Positions 35,968 to 45,100 of a stretch of 64,000 nucleotides of DNA are shown here, piece after piece. The DNA lies in NCBI GenBank assembly GCA_950022655.1, contig OX465583.1, forward strand, positions 66,758,652-66,822,651, given 5' to 3'. Positions within the stretch are counted from its first letter, which is position 1. The number at the start of each line of letters is the position of its first letter. The notes beneath the pieces are model-generated. The model worked only from the letters and a program-made list of their open reading frames with translations. It made no database searches and was not told where the DNA came from. Source of the DNA: Alentia gelatinosa. Its lineage: Eukaryota; Annelida; Polychaeta; Phyllodocida; Polynoidae. Position numbers and translations under genes: made by a program.

Positions 35968-36110
35968 CAGTAAAACCCCGCCTAAGGAACACCCTGCGTA
36001 AGCGGACATCTCGTGGTAACTGATACTGTTGCTCGGAACCGTTCCCTCTATTAGATGTTTATTTTAACCTCGCGTATGCGGACACCCCGCGTAAGCAGTC
36101 ACTTTGGAGA
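35968..36110. mobile_element. pogo/Tigger-like element end
   Basis: It begins ACAGTAAAACCCCGCCTAAG, followed by GCGTAAGCGGACATCTCG-type words. This start resembles the terminal repeats of pogo/Tigger DNA transposons (CAGTAAAACC... with GCGGACA). I did not find the opposite terminus. Confidence 0.45.
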
Positions 36111-36689
36111 CACAGATTCACATGGAAAGTAAACATACATAGACTGACCTTTTCATGCTCTGTGGTTGTCTCAAAATGCACAAAGAGGCAGCTAGTAATC
36201 CACGGATCTCTGCTATTTCTACTGGATCTTATTTCACCCAAGGGCTAAGGTACCTCACATACATCATAATTATAACAAAATGAAGAAGAGAATAATAAAA
36301 TGATTAAGCAATTAGACAATCAGATGATTAGATGATTACACAATTATACATGTCAATTATAAACAATCAAACTTCTCTAGCGATAACCAGGTTGAGTCTA
36401 CCCTAACAGTCCCCACCACCTTTACACATAGTCCCCACCACCACCACAAATTATTCAAACGATACCCAAACATGTTTTAGAAATCTATGATAGATATTGG
36501 TAATGGACGAAAGCAAATAAGATTATGGTAAAACTAAAATAATGTTGGTAGGGAATAGACGAAGATTGGATGTAACAATAAGTGTAAAAATGGGGGAAGA
36601 GGATATTCTAGCAGTAAGTCCAGACGGCTATGATGTATAATAAGCATGGAAACTATACACAAATCGAAATTGGTTCCTGTACATGGATT

Positions 36690-36774
36690 CTTTCTACACT
36701 AGGTACGAATGATAGGTCCATCATTGATGAATGATTTTGGAATTATAAAAGTATTAATTATGAAAAGGTTTTGG
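36690..36774. repeat. Host repeat, left half, interrupted by the Polinton
   Basis: GTCCATCATTGATGAATGAT and TGAAAAGGTTTTGG match 13912-13985. The repeat stops at the element boundary and resumes at 54017 with TTCAG...CACTTGCAACT, matching 55565-55720. Confidence 0.65.
36769..36774. repeat. Target-site duplication, left (TTTTGG)
   Basis: TTTTGG directly precedes the terminal repeat and is repeated at 54017-54022 directly after the other end. Six base pairs is the duplication length known for Mavericks/Polintons. Confidence 0.85.
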
Positions 36775-36890
36775 ACTACTATAGAGATCCTACAGCCCCA
36801 CGCTATGCCTTTGTTGACACAGTAAACAAACTGTTGACTGTGTCAACAAAGGATTAGCTTGGGGGCTGTAGGATCTCACAGTGGTTGGGG
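36775..36890 (+). repeat. Left terminal inverted repeat, itself palindromic
   Basis: It aligns to the complement of 53899-54016 with a few indels. It is also an imperfect palindrome: arm 36785-36823 pairs with 36837-36876 around a 13-base loop. The outermost ACTACT...AGATCC is mirrored by GGATCT...AGTGGT at 36871-36885. Confidence 0.9.
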
Positions 36891-37166
36891 AGGTTTTATT
36901 TTTTTAAATCGACTATTATGTGCCCCCTCCAACCTGATTATACATGAATATAGCTTACAGCATATAATTTTTCTTTTAATCAAGTACCTGTATGTAAATT
37001 ATTACAGATCATATGACTCAAGGACCTGTTTGAACTTGTCTTAACAAATGCAATGTCAGTCCTACAGGGATCACCAATGTGTTAGGTTGAATAATCAAAC
37101 GCCAGTCAAGATATAACCACAGCTAAAACCACATCTATACACATCTATAGTGAATACATTATCATT
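36891..37166 (+). promoter_or_regulatory. Leader region before the plus-strand gene block
   Basis: 276 bp between the terminal repeat and the ATPase start. GATATAAC at about 37109 is a weak TATA-like word some 55 bases before the ATG. No gene. Confidence 0.3.
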
Positions 37167-37853
37167 ATGTCTGACATGGAGAACTCATGGTGGGAGAGAC
37201 AGAGTTTATTACCTTTTAAACCATGTAGCAGTATATGTATAAGTGGAACTACAGGGAGTGGTAAAACATACTGGGTAAATCACTTACTAAAGGAATCTAA
37301 AGGGATGTTTATACAAGACCCTCCTAAAACAATTTTGTACTGTTATGGAACATGGCAACAGCTATTTGAGGATATGGAAGAAAATATCCCAAATATAATA
37401 TTTCACGAAGGACTACCTGACAGAGCGCTATTGGATAAGATGTCAACCAAAGGAAATCATAATTTGATAGTGATAGATGATTTGGCCCATTTATTAGTAA
37501 AAAGCCCTGACATGGAAGTATTGTTTACACAGGGTTGTCACCATAAGAAATTTTCAGTGATATACATTACACAAAACCTATACCAAAAAGGGCAGCATAC
37601 CAGGACTATTTCTTTGAATACTTGGTACAATGTTGTGTTTAAAAACCTAAGAGATGCCTCACAAATCAACTCACTAGGAAAGCAAATGTTTCCAGGTAAA
37701 CCTACCATTTTGAGAGAAGCTTATGAAGATGCCACTGCAAGACCATATGGTTATTTAGTCATTGACAACTCACCTAACAGTGACACAAAATATCGGCTTC
37801 GTACTTGCATTTTCCCAAATGAGGACCCACTAGTATACATACCCCGAGTATAA
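37167..37853 (+). CDS. A32-like (FtsK/HerA) DNA-packaging ATPase
   Basis: The product has 228 residues. Walker A is SGTTGSGKTY (26-35) and Walker B is LIVIDDLAHL (101-110). A conserved ITQN strand (about 134) follows Walker B. This combination and the short length match the A32-type ATPases that pump DNA into capsids in Mavericks, adintoviruses, virophages and larger DNA viruses. It opens the plus-strand block, and the next gene starts 46 bases after its stop. The frame is intact and both catalytic motifs are complete, so the protein should be able to bind and hydrolyse ATP. The first ATG was used; it follows AAAA/ATT-rich sequence with no in-frame alternative nearby. Confidence 0.9.
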   Translation: MSDMENSWWERQSLLPFKPCSSICISGTTGSGKTYWVNHLLKESKGMFIQDPPKTILYCYGTWQQLFEDMEENIPNIIFHEGLPDRALLDKMSTKGNHNLIVIDDLAHLLVKSPDMEVLFTQGCHHKKFSVIYITQNLYQKGQHTRTISLNTWYNVVFKNLRDASQINSLGKQMFPGKPTILREAYEDATARPYGYLVIDNSPNSDTKYRLRTCIFPNEDPLVYIPRV

Positions 37854-37899
37854 AACCAGAGGTGTAAACTCTACATTTACATTAGACCATTTAGACACG

Positions 37900-38223
37900 A
37901 TGAGTAAACGTCTAAAGAACAATCTCAGTTTAATACACTTTTTGACAGACATCTTACCACCTCAATCAAAGTTAGTTTTAAAGTCACTCACTAAGGATCA
38001 GGTAGATACCATTACTGAAATAGCTGCAAATGTCTTGTATGGAAACATACCAATCTCCAGCAAGAACAAGAAGATTTTGAAACCACACAAATCAAAGATC
38101 GAATTCATCGGAAACTCTAAAAACAGTTTAGTCAGGAGGCAAAGGTTTATTGTAAAGGAGCATCGTTTAGTAAAGTCAATCTTATTGGCTGCTAAGGCAT
38201 TACTGAAATCTGTCTTGGAATGA
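37900..38223 (+). CDS. Small basic Polinton-conserved protein
   Basis: 107 residues. It has a leucine-rich start (NLSLIHFLTDILPPQSK), a central ANVLYGNIPIS stretch, a Lys/Arg-rich middle (KNKKILKPHKSK, VRRQRFIVKEH) and a C-terminal amphipathic or hydrophobic helix (about 92-107). Small proteins with an NVLxGN(I/V)P word followed by basic residues recur beside capsid genes in invertebrate Polintons, from memory of the family. Their role is not established; a virion-associated role is a guess. Its stop overlaps the next start in ATGA at 38220-38223, which suggests coupled translation of both genes from one message. Confidence 0.65.
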   Translation: MSKRLKNNLSLIHFLTDILPPQSKLVLKSLTKDQVDTITEIAANVLYGNIPISSKNKKILKPHKSKIEFIGNSKNSLVRRQRFIVKEHRLVKSILLAAKALLKSVLE

Positions 38224-38729
38224 ATGTTCAGAAAATGGTACTGATTCCTTTGGAAAAATATAAACGAATCAAGACATGTCCAATCAAACAACAACTTGTA
38301 GAGCCTTTAACTGTTCAGGAAGTTACAGAAGAACTTCCTCAAGATTCTAATTTGGATAAGGAAACCATTCTGATGGCAATACCAAAAATGTACAAGTCAA
38401 AAGCTCTAGCACTTTTAAATTTTATAGAAAGTGGAAATGCCTTATCATGGAATGACAGGGGTGAACTGATTTACAGAGGAGATTCCGTGAAAAACAGCCA
38501 TATTGCAGATTTGATAAAGGATGCCATGAGAGAGTACAAAAACTTCTATCCAGTAGGGAAAGAGGAATTTTATGAAGGGCTGGCGGAGTCTAATGTACCC
38601 TTATTGTTGTTGGACAACATGGGAAACAGACAACACTTACTGAACAAGAAGCAACCTGAAAGGAAACACAGTTTAGAAGTATGTAAAAGTGGACAAACTA
38701 AAAAGTTGCGTGGATGGATTCATGTATAA
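38220..38729 (+). CDS. Polinton-conserved protein of unknown function
   Basis: 169 residues. The N-terminus reads MVLIPLEKYKRI (from residue 6). The middle has a predicted helical part (about 55-75, YKSKALALLNFIESG), then LSWNDRGELIYRGDSV and a HIADLIKDAMREYKNFYPVG-type segment. The W-(N/D)-x-x-GE-(I/L)-x-(Y)-x-G pattern followed by an I-x-DLI helix is shared by a conserved protein often encoded next to the integrase in Polintons; its function is unknown to me. No catalytic triad typical of the adenain protease is visible. It starts within the ATGA overlap with the previous gene, and its stop lies 36 bases before the integrase ATG. Confidence 0.6.
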   Translation: MNVQKMVLIPLEKYKRIKTCPIKQQLVEPLTVQEVTEELPQDSNLDKETILMAIPKMYKSKALALLNFIESGNALSWNDRGELIYRGDSVKNSHIADLIKDAMREYKNFYPVGKEEFYEGLAESNVPLLLLDNMGNRQHLLNKKQPERKHSLEVCKSGQTKKLRGWIHV

Positions 38730-38765
38730 ATAGTGTCATAGGCACAAGAAAATTTACATTCACAT

Positions 38766-39845
38766 ATGGAAGGTGATTTGGAACAGAGGTATAGAACACC
38801 GTGGATTCCTGGAAGTTATCAAGGACCTGATAAAGTATATGAGAGTGCCAAGGCTGCAGGTATTGAAACAACTAGACAAAGAGTCAAAGACAAATTGCAA
38901 GGTCAAGAATCATATACTTTGAACAGGGAAGTAGTACGAAAGTTTCCAAGGAATAGAGTTGTTGTTGAAGGCTTTGATTCACAATGGGATGCAGATCTAG
39001 CCGATTTCGCACTCTTGAGCGAGAAGAACGAAGGATTCAAGTATGTTCTAGTGATGATCGATATATTCAGTCGATTTGTATGGGTCCGGCCACTAAGAAC
39101 AAAGTTTGCCAAGGAGGTCATCAAAGCCATAGATTCAATTCTAAGGGAAGGACGACAACCGAAGGTGCTGAGGACGGATGGAGGTCGGGAGTTCAACAAC
39201 CGAATGGTGAAAGCATACCTAACTCAACAGAGCATACACCACTTCAGGACACACAATGATACGCAGGCCAATTATGCAGAACGAGTAATCAAGACTTTAA
39301 AATCTAAACTTTACAGATACATGGTTGCAAACAATACTCTACAATACATTGATGTTTTACAAAATATCGTCAAGAGCTATAATAATACAAAGCATTCTAG
39401 TCTTGGAAGACCTCCCTCGCAAGTATTTAAGGAAAATGAAAATGAAGTTAGATATGAGCAGTACTTGAGACGGCCAAAGAAACAACTTAAGCGACAGCAT
39501 TTTAAACTAAATGTTGGTGATAGAGTACGTATAGTATTCACTCGTGAAAAGTTTGACAGAGAGTACGGACAAAGGTGGTCTGGTGAAGTGTTTGAAATTG
39601 TCAGTCGTAGGAAAAGAGACGGGATCCCTATATATATCATAAAAGACTGGAATGGAGAGCCTGTAGAAGGAACATTCTATCAACAACAACTTCAAAAGGT
39701 ACAGGTGAACAATCAGGACCTTTTCAGAATAGAAAAAATCTTAAGACGAAGGAGAAGAAACGGGAGGAATCAAGTCTTTGTAAAGTGGTTACACTGGCCA
39801 AAGAAATTTAACCAATGGGTGGACGAGGATATGATACAAGTATGA
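38766..39845 (+). CDS. Retroviral-type integrase with chromodomain
   Basis: 359 residues. The rve (RNase H-fold) core carries the catalytic triad Asp77 (in QWDADLADF), Asp138 (in LRTDGG) and Glu172 (in YAERVIK), with 33 residues between the last two. The segment before it (KFPRNRVVVEGFDSQW) is characteristic of Polinton integrases. The C-terminus, about residues 320-359, is a chromodomain: FRIEKIL, VFVKWLHWP and NQWVDEDM are its aromatic and acidic landmarks. In the family the enzyme cuts the element ends and joins them to host DNA, giving 6-bp duplications as seen here. Chromodomains in integrases often steer insertion to particular chromatin. The frame is intact. Its stop overlaps the next start (ATGA, 39842-39845). 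Confidence 0.93.
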   Translation: MEGDLEQRYRTPWIPGSYQGPDKVYESAKAAGIETTRQRVKDKLQGQESYTLNREVVRKFPRNRVVVEGFDSQWDADLADFALLSEKNEGFKYVLVMIDIFSRFVWVRPLRTKFAKEVIKAIDSILREGRQPKVLRTDGGREFNNRMVKAYLTQQSIHHFRTHNDTQANYAERVIKTLKSKLYRYMVANNTLQYIDVLQNIVKSYNNTKHSSLGRPPSQVFKENENEVRYEQYLRRPKKQLKRQHFKLNVGDRVRIVFTREKFDREYGQRWSGEVFEIVSRRKRDGIPIYIIKDWNGEPVEGTFYQQQLQKVQVNNQDLFRIEKILRRRRRNGRNQVFVKWLHWPKKFNQWVDEDMIQV

Positions 39846-40246
39846 ATCAGTTTTACTTGTTTTTATCGAGTTGTGATTCACTGGATTACTATCCTGATAA
39901 CAGTCCCTCTGATTTTAAAATATGTTTAACAGAAATTATACGTTTGGAAGGAACATGGACTTGTTCATTAAAAGACATAAAATGTGTCACTACAAAGGAC
40001 AGTGATTTGTATGTATTTTCTGACATATTGGAGGACTCTCATGTGAAGAACATGAAACTACCCATTTTACAAATCATTTCAGGAGAACAAGGAAAGGTAG
40101 TCCGTAACTTTGATGGTACTTTATGTCCAAGACTTTCTCGATTGGAGATTTCAACCATTCACATTTATATAAAGGACTTTCAAATGAGCAGGGCACCATT
40201 AACAGGTGAACGTACAACGTGTACACTACATTTTCAAAAATCATGA
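39842..40246 (+). CDS. Putative minor capsid (penton-like) protein
   Basis: I chose ATG 39842, inside the ATGA overlap with the integrase stop, over an upstream in-frame ATG at 39815 that would overlap the chromodomain. This gives 134 residues. It opens FYLFLSSCDSLDYYPDNSPS, and later has LEGTWTCSLKDIKC. The order F-Y-(V/L)-x-L-x-S, then YP-(D/N)-N, then L-x-G-x-W is the signature of the small capsid protein encoded just before the major capsid gene in Polintons. That protein is generally taken as the minor capsid (penton) protein that fills the vertices. It is shorter than many relatives. Its own stop overlaps the next start in ATGA (40243-40246). Confidence 0.65.
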   Translation: MNQFYLFLSSCDSLDYYPDNSPSDFKICLTEIIRLEGTWTCSLKDIKCVTTKDSDLYVFSDILEDSHVKNMKLPILQIISGEQGKVVRNFDGTLCPRLSRLEISTIHIYIKDFQMSRAPLTGERTTCTLHFQKS

Positions 40247-40524
40247 ATGTGAATCAATGGACCAATCATTTTCAACGTATGCAGGAAGGGAAATCGCACC
40301 CTCATCAAAGTGGGACATGGCTAATTAACCATTTGGATAGTTCTCTCGTAAGGCCCCGTACAGGTATGAAAAGAAAAGCAACAACAACTAGACCTGGTAA
40401 AAAAGGTATAAAAGTTTTAAAGAAACGCAAACAAAAACAGTCTATGCAAAAACCTCAAAAGAAGAAGACCAAGAAGTCTAGGGCTAAGAGAATTAAGAAG
40501 GTGAAACAAAATACTGCTTTCTAA
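40243..40524 (+). CDS. Very basic core-like protein
   Basis: 93 residues from ATG 40243, which overlaps the previous stop as ATGA. The first half (to about 45) is ordinary in composition. The second half is almost all Lys, Arg, Gln, Thr and Pro (for example KKGIKVLKKRKQKQS and KKTKKSRAKRIKK). This resembles adenovirus-type core proteins that neutralise packaged DNA, and could also act as a nuclear-localisation region. The assignment rests on composition and on its position between two capsid genes, not on homology. The stop overlaps the capsid ATG as TAATG (40522-40526). Confidence 0.65.
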   Translation: MNVNQWTNHFQRMQEGKSHPHQSGTWLINHLDSSLVRPRTGMKRKATTTRPGKKGIKVLKKRKQKQSMQKPQKKKTKKSRAKRIKKVKQNTAF

Positions 40525-41826
40525 TGATGGCGCATAATGAAAACTTGGCCCTCTTTTATAAGCCCCTCATAGACAACAGTGAACAGCATGTGGAATGGAT
40601 TGAATACAGGCCCACTGGACAACTCAATTCAGATGGAGCATTAGACTTTAACATTCCAGGCAACGGCTTGAAATACATTGACCTTAAAAATACGCGACTG
40701 AAGGTAAAGTGTAAAATTGTATTAGCAAATGGTGACAACTTGCCAAGTATTAACTCTGGGAATGAAAAACCAACACCTGCAGCAGCCAAAGTAGGACCCG
40801 TGAACCTATTTCTTCAATCGCTATGGAGACAAGTCGATGTGAGCATACAGCAACAGATCATTTCCCCTGAAGTCGCTACGCGGTACCCCTACAAAGCATA
40901 CATAGAAAAGTTGCTTGGATATGGAGATGACCCCCAAAGAATCACAACTCGGAGCTCAGCTATACTTTAAGGATCAAGGGGACTTGAAAAATTACGACCC
41001 AGTAGATGGAACTAATACTGGATTGTTAATGAGGTCTGTCTTTACAGAACAAAGTAAAGTGGTTGACATGGAAGGCCCTGTGTATATCGATATATGTCAA
41101 CAGAACCGGTATTTACTCAATAACATACACGTGGGTTTCAAATTCTGGCCATCTACCAATGAATTCAAACTCATGAGCTCCAATCCTTCAGCGAATTACA
41201 AAGTAGAAATTGTTGAGGCTGTTTTGAAGGTATGCATGATCGATGTGAATCCAGAACTTGTTGTAGGGCATACAAACACACTAAAAAGGGGGCCTGCTTT
41301 ATATTATTACAATAGGACTGATGTCAAGGCCTATGGTATTGCCAAGGGTCAATACAGCACAACTATAGAGGACTTGTACCAAGGAGATGTTCCTAGCAGA
41401 ATTATTGTTGGAATGGTTGAATCAGCAGGTTTCAATGGAAACTACAAGAAAAACCCCTTCAACTTTGAAAACTTTAACTGTTCATTCATTGGATTTTATG
41501 TTGATGGCAAGTCTGTACCGACTGCCCCTCTTACACCCAACTATACTAGTGGTAACTACATGTCATCCTATATGACTCTCTTTGCCAACAATGAAACATT
41601 TGGTAACATGATTAGTCGCACTGAATATGCGAAAGGAAACTGTCTTTATGTGTTTGATGTATGTGAAAACCGTTGTGAGAAATATGGTGGGCCTTTAAAG
41701 AGGGGTCACACACGTTTGGAAATTAAATTTGGAACAGCACTGGCAGAACCTACAACTGTAATTGTTTATGCAATCTTTCCAAGCTTGATGCAAATTGATG
41801 AGAATCGTAATGTTAGATTAAATTGA
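40524..41826 (+). pseudogene. Major capsid protein (double jelly-roll type), frame-shifted
   Basis: Two overlapping frames, 40524-40970 and 40915-41826, together cover one capsid gene. The first carries WIEYRPTGQL, LDFNIPGNGLKYIDL, a WRQVDVSI segment and YPYKAYIEKLL. The second continues with SQLGAQLYFKDQG and runs to the end with NYMSSYMTLF and RGHTRLEIKF. These are landmarks of Polinton major capsid proteins, which form double jelly-roll capsomers. The switch falls at a run of five C (40931-40935): the gene reads as one frame only if one C is discounted. Total length corresponds to about 433 residues. No other stop is present, so the break is recent, an assembly error, or a +1 recoding site. 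AATAAA follows at 41840. Confidence 0.85.
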
Positions 41827-42199
41827 TATGTGAAAGAAAAATAAAAATGTTATAACCTAACTATGTATTTGTTGTTATTAACAGAAATGCTGGAATCAAT
41901 CTTAATTGTAATCGATATAACTTTATTGTATATCGTCCATTTTTATTCTTTTCAACATAATCTTTTTTCATTGATAGCGAGAAGATTTATACCATTCTTT
42001 ATGTCAGTAACATTTTTAGATAGATACATTATCAAAAATACATCATTAAAAGGATACAGACATAAATAAATCAACAATAGATATACATACATATATACAT
42101 CAAAGAAATACATACATCACCATGCAAGAATGAATCATACACATCAATCACCAATGAACACCAATATACTTTCTGTTGTATACACAATTTCAGAGAGTT
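41827..42199. terminator. Convergent 3' region between capsid and polymerase genes
   Basis: AATAAA at 41840-41845 follows the capsid stop. A 68-codon hydrophobic frame (41863-42069) is AT-rich and lacks support. ATACATACATA words fill 42080-42120. This is where the plus-strand block and the minus-strand polymerase gene meet tail to tail. Confidence 0.5.
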
Positions 42200-45100
42200 T
42201 TAGAACCCATAAGGTAAAGTATCAAAGTCTGGTTGTATAACTCTTTTTGTGTACACCAAACGGTATTGCTTATTTTCTAGTCTGTTGTAAATTGTATGCT
42301 GTTGTCGATTGCGTGAAATCTTTTTGTTTTGAATAGTTACAACATGACCTATGTCTCTGTCATGTACCATTCTTTTTACTGTGTCAAAGTTGATGATTTG
42401 TGAGTTTGTGTAATTAAGAGAAAACCCTCTAACTTTACACGTTTCTTTGCCATCACTAGTTCTGTAAGCATAATTCTTGGGACCTCCAGATACAAATTCA
42501 ACTATGTGATGACCATCTAACTCATCAGTTAGGTCTCCAAGAAAATCTCCAAGGGGTAATTTTTCTTCTCCCGGGGCTGTTGAATAGATGATACTGTCTG
42601 TATCATAATAAAGTACCCTATTCTTTAGAGTGTCAAGGACATCATAAAGCTTTATTCGAGCCCAACATGTGGTAAATGTTGCCAAGAAAATGTTGGTTTT
42701 GTTGTCTGAGGGTGTGAAGGCTGTTTTATGACACCATTTGATACTGATGGTATCCTTTGCCAGTATGTGAAAGTCAACTACTTGTTTTTGCACATCGGTA
42801 ATCAGCTTAAAGTACTTTTCTGGTTCTACACTGTGGAGAATGGTATTCGAACCATGGTTCAACTTCTGCGCCCATTTCCCCCAGAAACTGTTCAAGGCCA
42901 GTTTACTCAATGACCTCAAACCAGGGTTCTTTTTTATTTGGGGATAATCTAAGCGTATTCCTTCATGGTCAAAATAATCATCAATGTACTTTTGTTTCTC
43001 CTCTTCTGTGACACACCAAGTTGGCCATCCACTTGCTTCTTGTTTGATTTTTAGAAATGTATTTATATACTCTGAAAAGAGACCTGATGTGTCAGTTTCT
43101 CTGTCATATTGAGATGTGGTATTCCAATGGTATACCTCATACACTTTGACTAATTTGTAATTTTTCTCAATTGCTTTCACAATTTCTGGTGTACACCATG
43201 TTCCAATAAGAGTTCTTTGCTCAGGTAGACACTGGCAAGGTGTTTTCTGTTCAGTGTCTGCACACTTTCTACACAACGGAAACTTTAGCTTGCCATTTGA
43301 TTGATATGGTAGGACTGGATGATAAAGTCCACGGGGAGGTAGCATTGCCACTTTGGCAATTCCGAAGTACTCGTTCATATCTTTAAAGTTTCGTATAATG
43401 ATCTCTGGATGTCCAATGGGGTACTTCCCATATTTGTTAACATAGGGATACAGAGATGTGAAATCCACATAGTCAACATCTATTTCACCAGAATTGAAAT
43501 ATAATTTACTAGCATTAGTACGACCTCCAAAAAATGAATCCCTTGGTGACAATCTCTCCTGAATGTCATGTTCCTGCAAAAAGTCACAAACTCCATCCCG
43601 ATTCTCTTTCAACATGTTGTTAAAACAACATTCCCATATGGACACATAATTATACCCTCTATCTTTTAAATACCTTTCCTTTTTCTTTGTATGTTGATAA
43701 AGTTTGTCCATGCTCTGTTTTGTAATAGGATGTTTAACACTGTCACGATCCAGTGGAAAACAAGTAAGACATCCATGGTATATGCAACCTAAAAATTCAT
43801 AACATGTCTTGGTTGCATGATGGTAGCCATCAATGCGATAGTTGGCGATTCGGTGTTCACCCCTTTCAGAATTGAGTGCATGCTGTATCTCTATACCATT
43901 TGTTCTTTGCATCCACTCCAACCACTGAATGGAAATTTTGCTATGTTGGTTTATCGCAGCATAGCCATTGGGAGGGACCTGAGCGATTGGTGAAGAGTCA
44001 AACGTGAGATGTTTAACCACCCATGACTTGACGTCTAACGCCTTTTCATCTATCCATTCATTGTCAAACAAGAATGTGGTCTTCCCATTTTTAGCCTTGG
44101 CTTTGATTTTGATTTCTCTGTTTGTTATCTTGTGTTTCAATTGAGCTGTATAACATTCCTCAATAAATTTAGTCTTGAAGATTTGCATGCACATGCCTGC
44201 AATGGTGGTGCATTTAAAAGGATCTACTCCATTTGCTTTCCTCTTTTTCTTTGGTCTCGGACCATTTGCTAAAGCTTCTTCTTCATCTTCTCCTACCAAA
44301 TGGCCAGTTTCTTCTTCAGTATCTAATTCTCCTTCTTCTTCTTGGTCCTCTTCTTCTTCTTCCTCTGCATGGTTCATGGTCACATTCAGAACCAGTTGTC
44401 TAAAACACAGACAAGCCTCACGCAGAATTGTAACATCAGATACGCAATATTTGTGTATTTCTTCAAGAAAGTTGAATTGTACATCTGATGAAACTTGCTC
44501 ATTGTACCATTCCAGAAACTCAGTTCTGTTCTTGACAGACATGGTACTCACTCCATAGAAGTGAGGGGCAGGCAGAGGGCCCACATAGTCTTGATTACCA
44601 GCTGTATTGAAAAAATGAGGGAAGTAGCCCTTTGCCAGTTCTGTCAAATCAAATGCTTTGGGTAATGCAGCTAAGGCCATTGGTAAAAAGTTTAAAGAGT
44701 CTAAAACTCTAATATTTAAACCATTAGCAATGGTCATAGACATTATTTTGGCTCCATTGTAAATGATATTGCGGGGGGCAATACCATTAGCAATAAAATA
44801 TTGCATTAAGAAGTATCCATCATACCCCTTCATATTGTGTGCGAAAAGCACTGAATCAGCATGTTCTTTACTAAAAGCCCATTTGCAAAAATCTGTGGCC
44901 GTGTTTACACCATGATAAACAACCTGCCTAAAGCCACATCCCTCACAGGGATCATTGATGTAAACACCATCAGCTTTTTTGTTACATGCTGTACAACGAT
45001 CACCACACATTGTACACTTTTCTGTCAGAGGTGTATGCTGACAACTGTCACAGATGATTTGGGCAACAACATAATTAGGTTTATGTTCTTGTTCACCACA

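Noticed and set aside
39815..39841. Earlier ATG for the minor capsid protein
   Set aside because: It would add nine residues inside the integrase chromodomain. The ATG at 39842 matches the stop-start overlap pattern and the family start.
44175..44558. Ser-rich plus-strand frame within the polymerase
   Set aside because: It is antisense to the acidic Glu tract of the polymerase.
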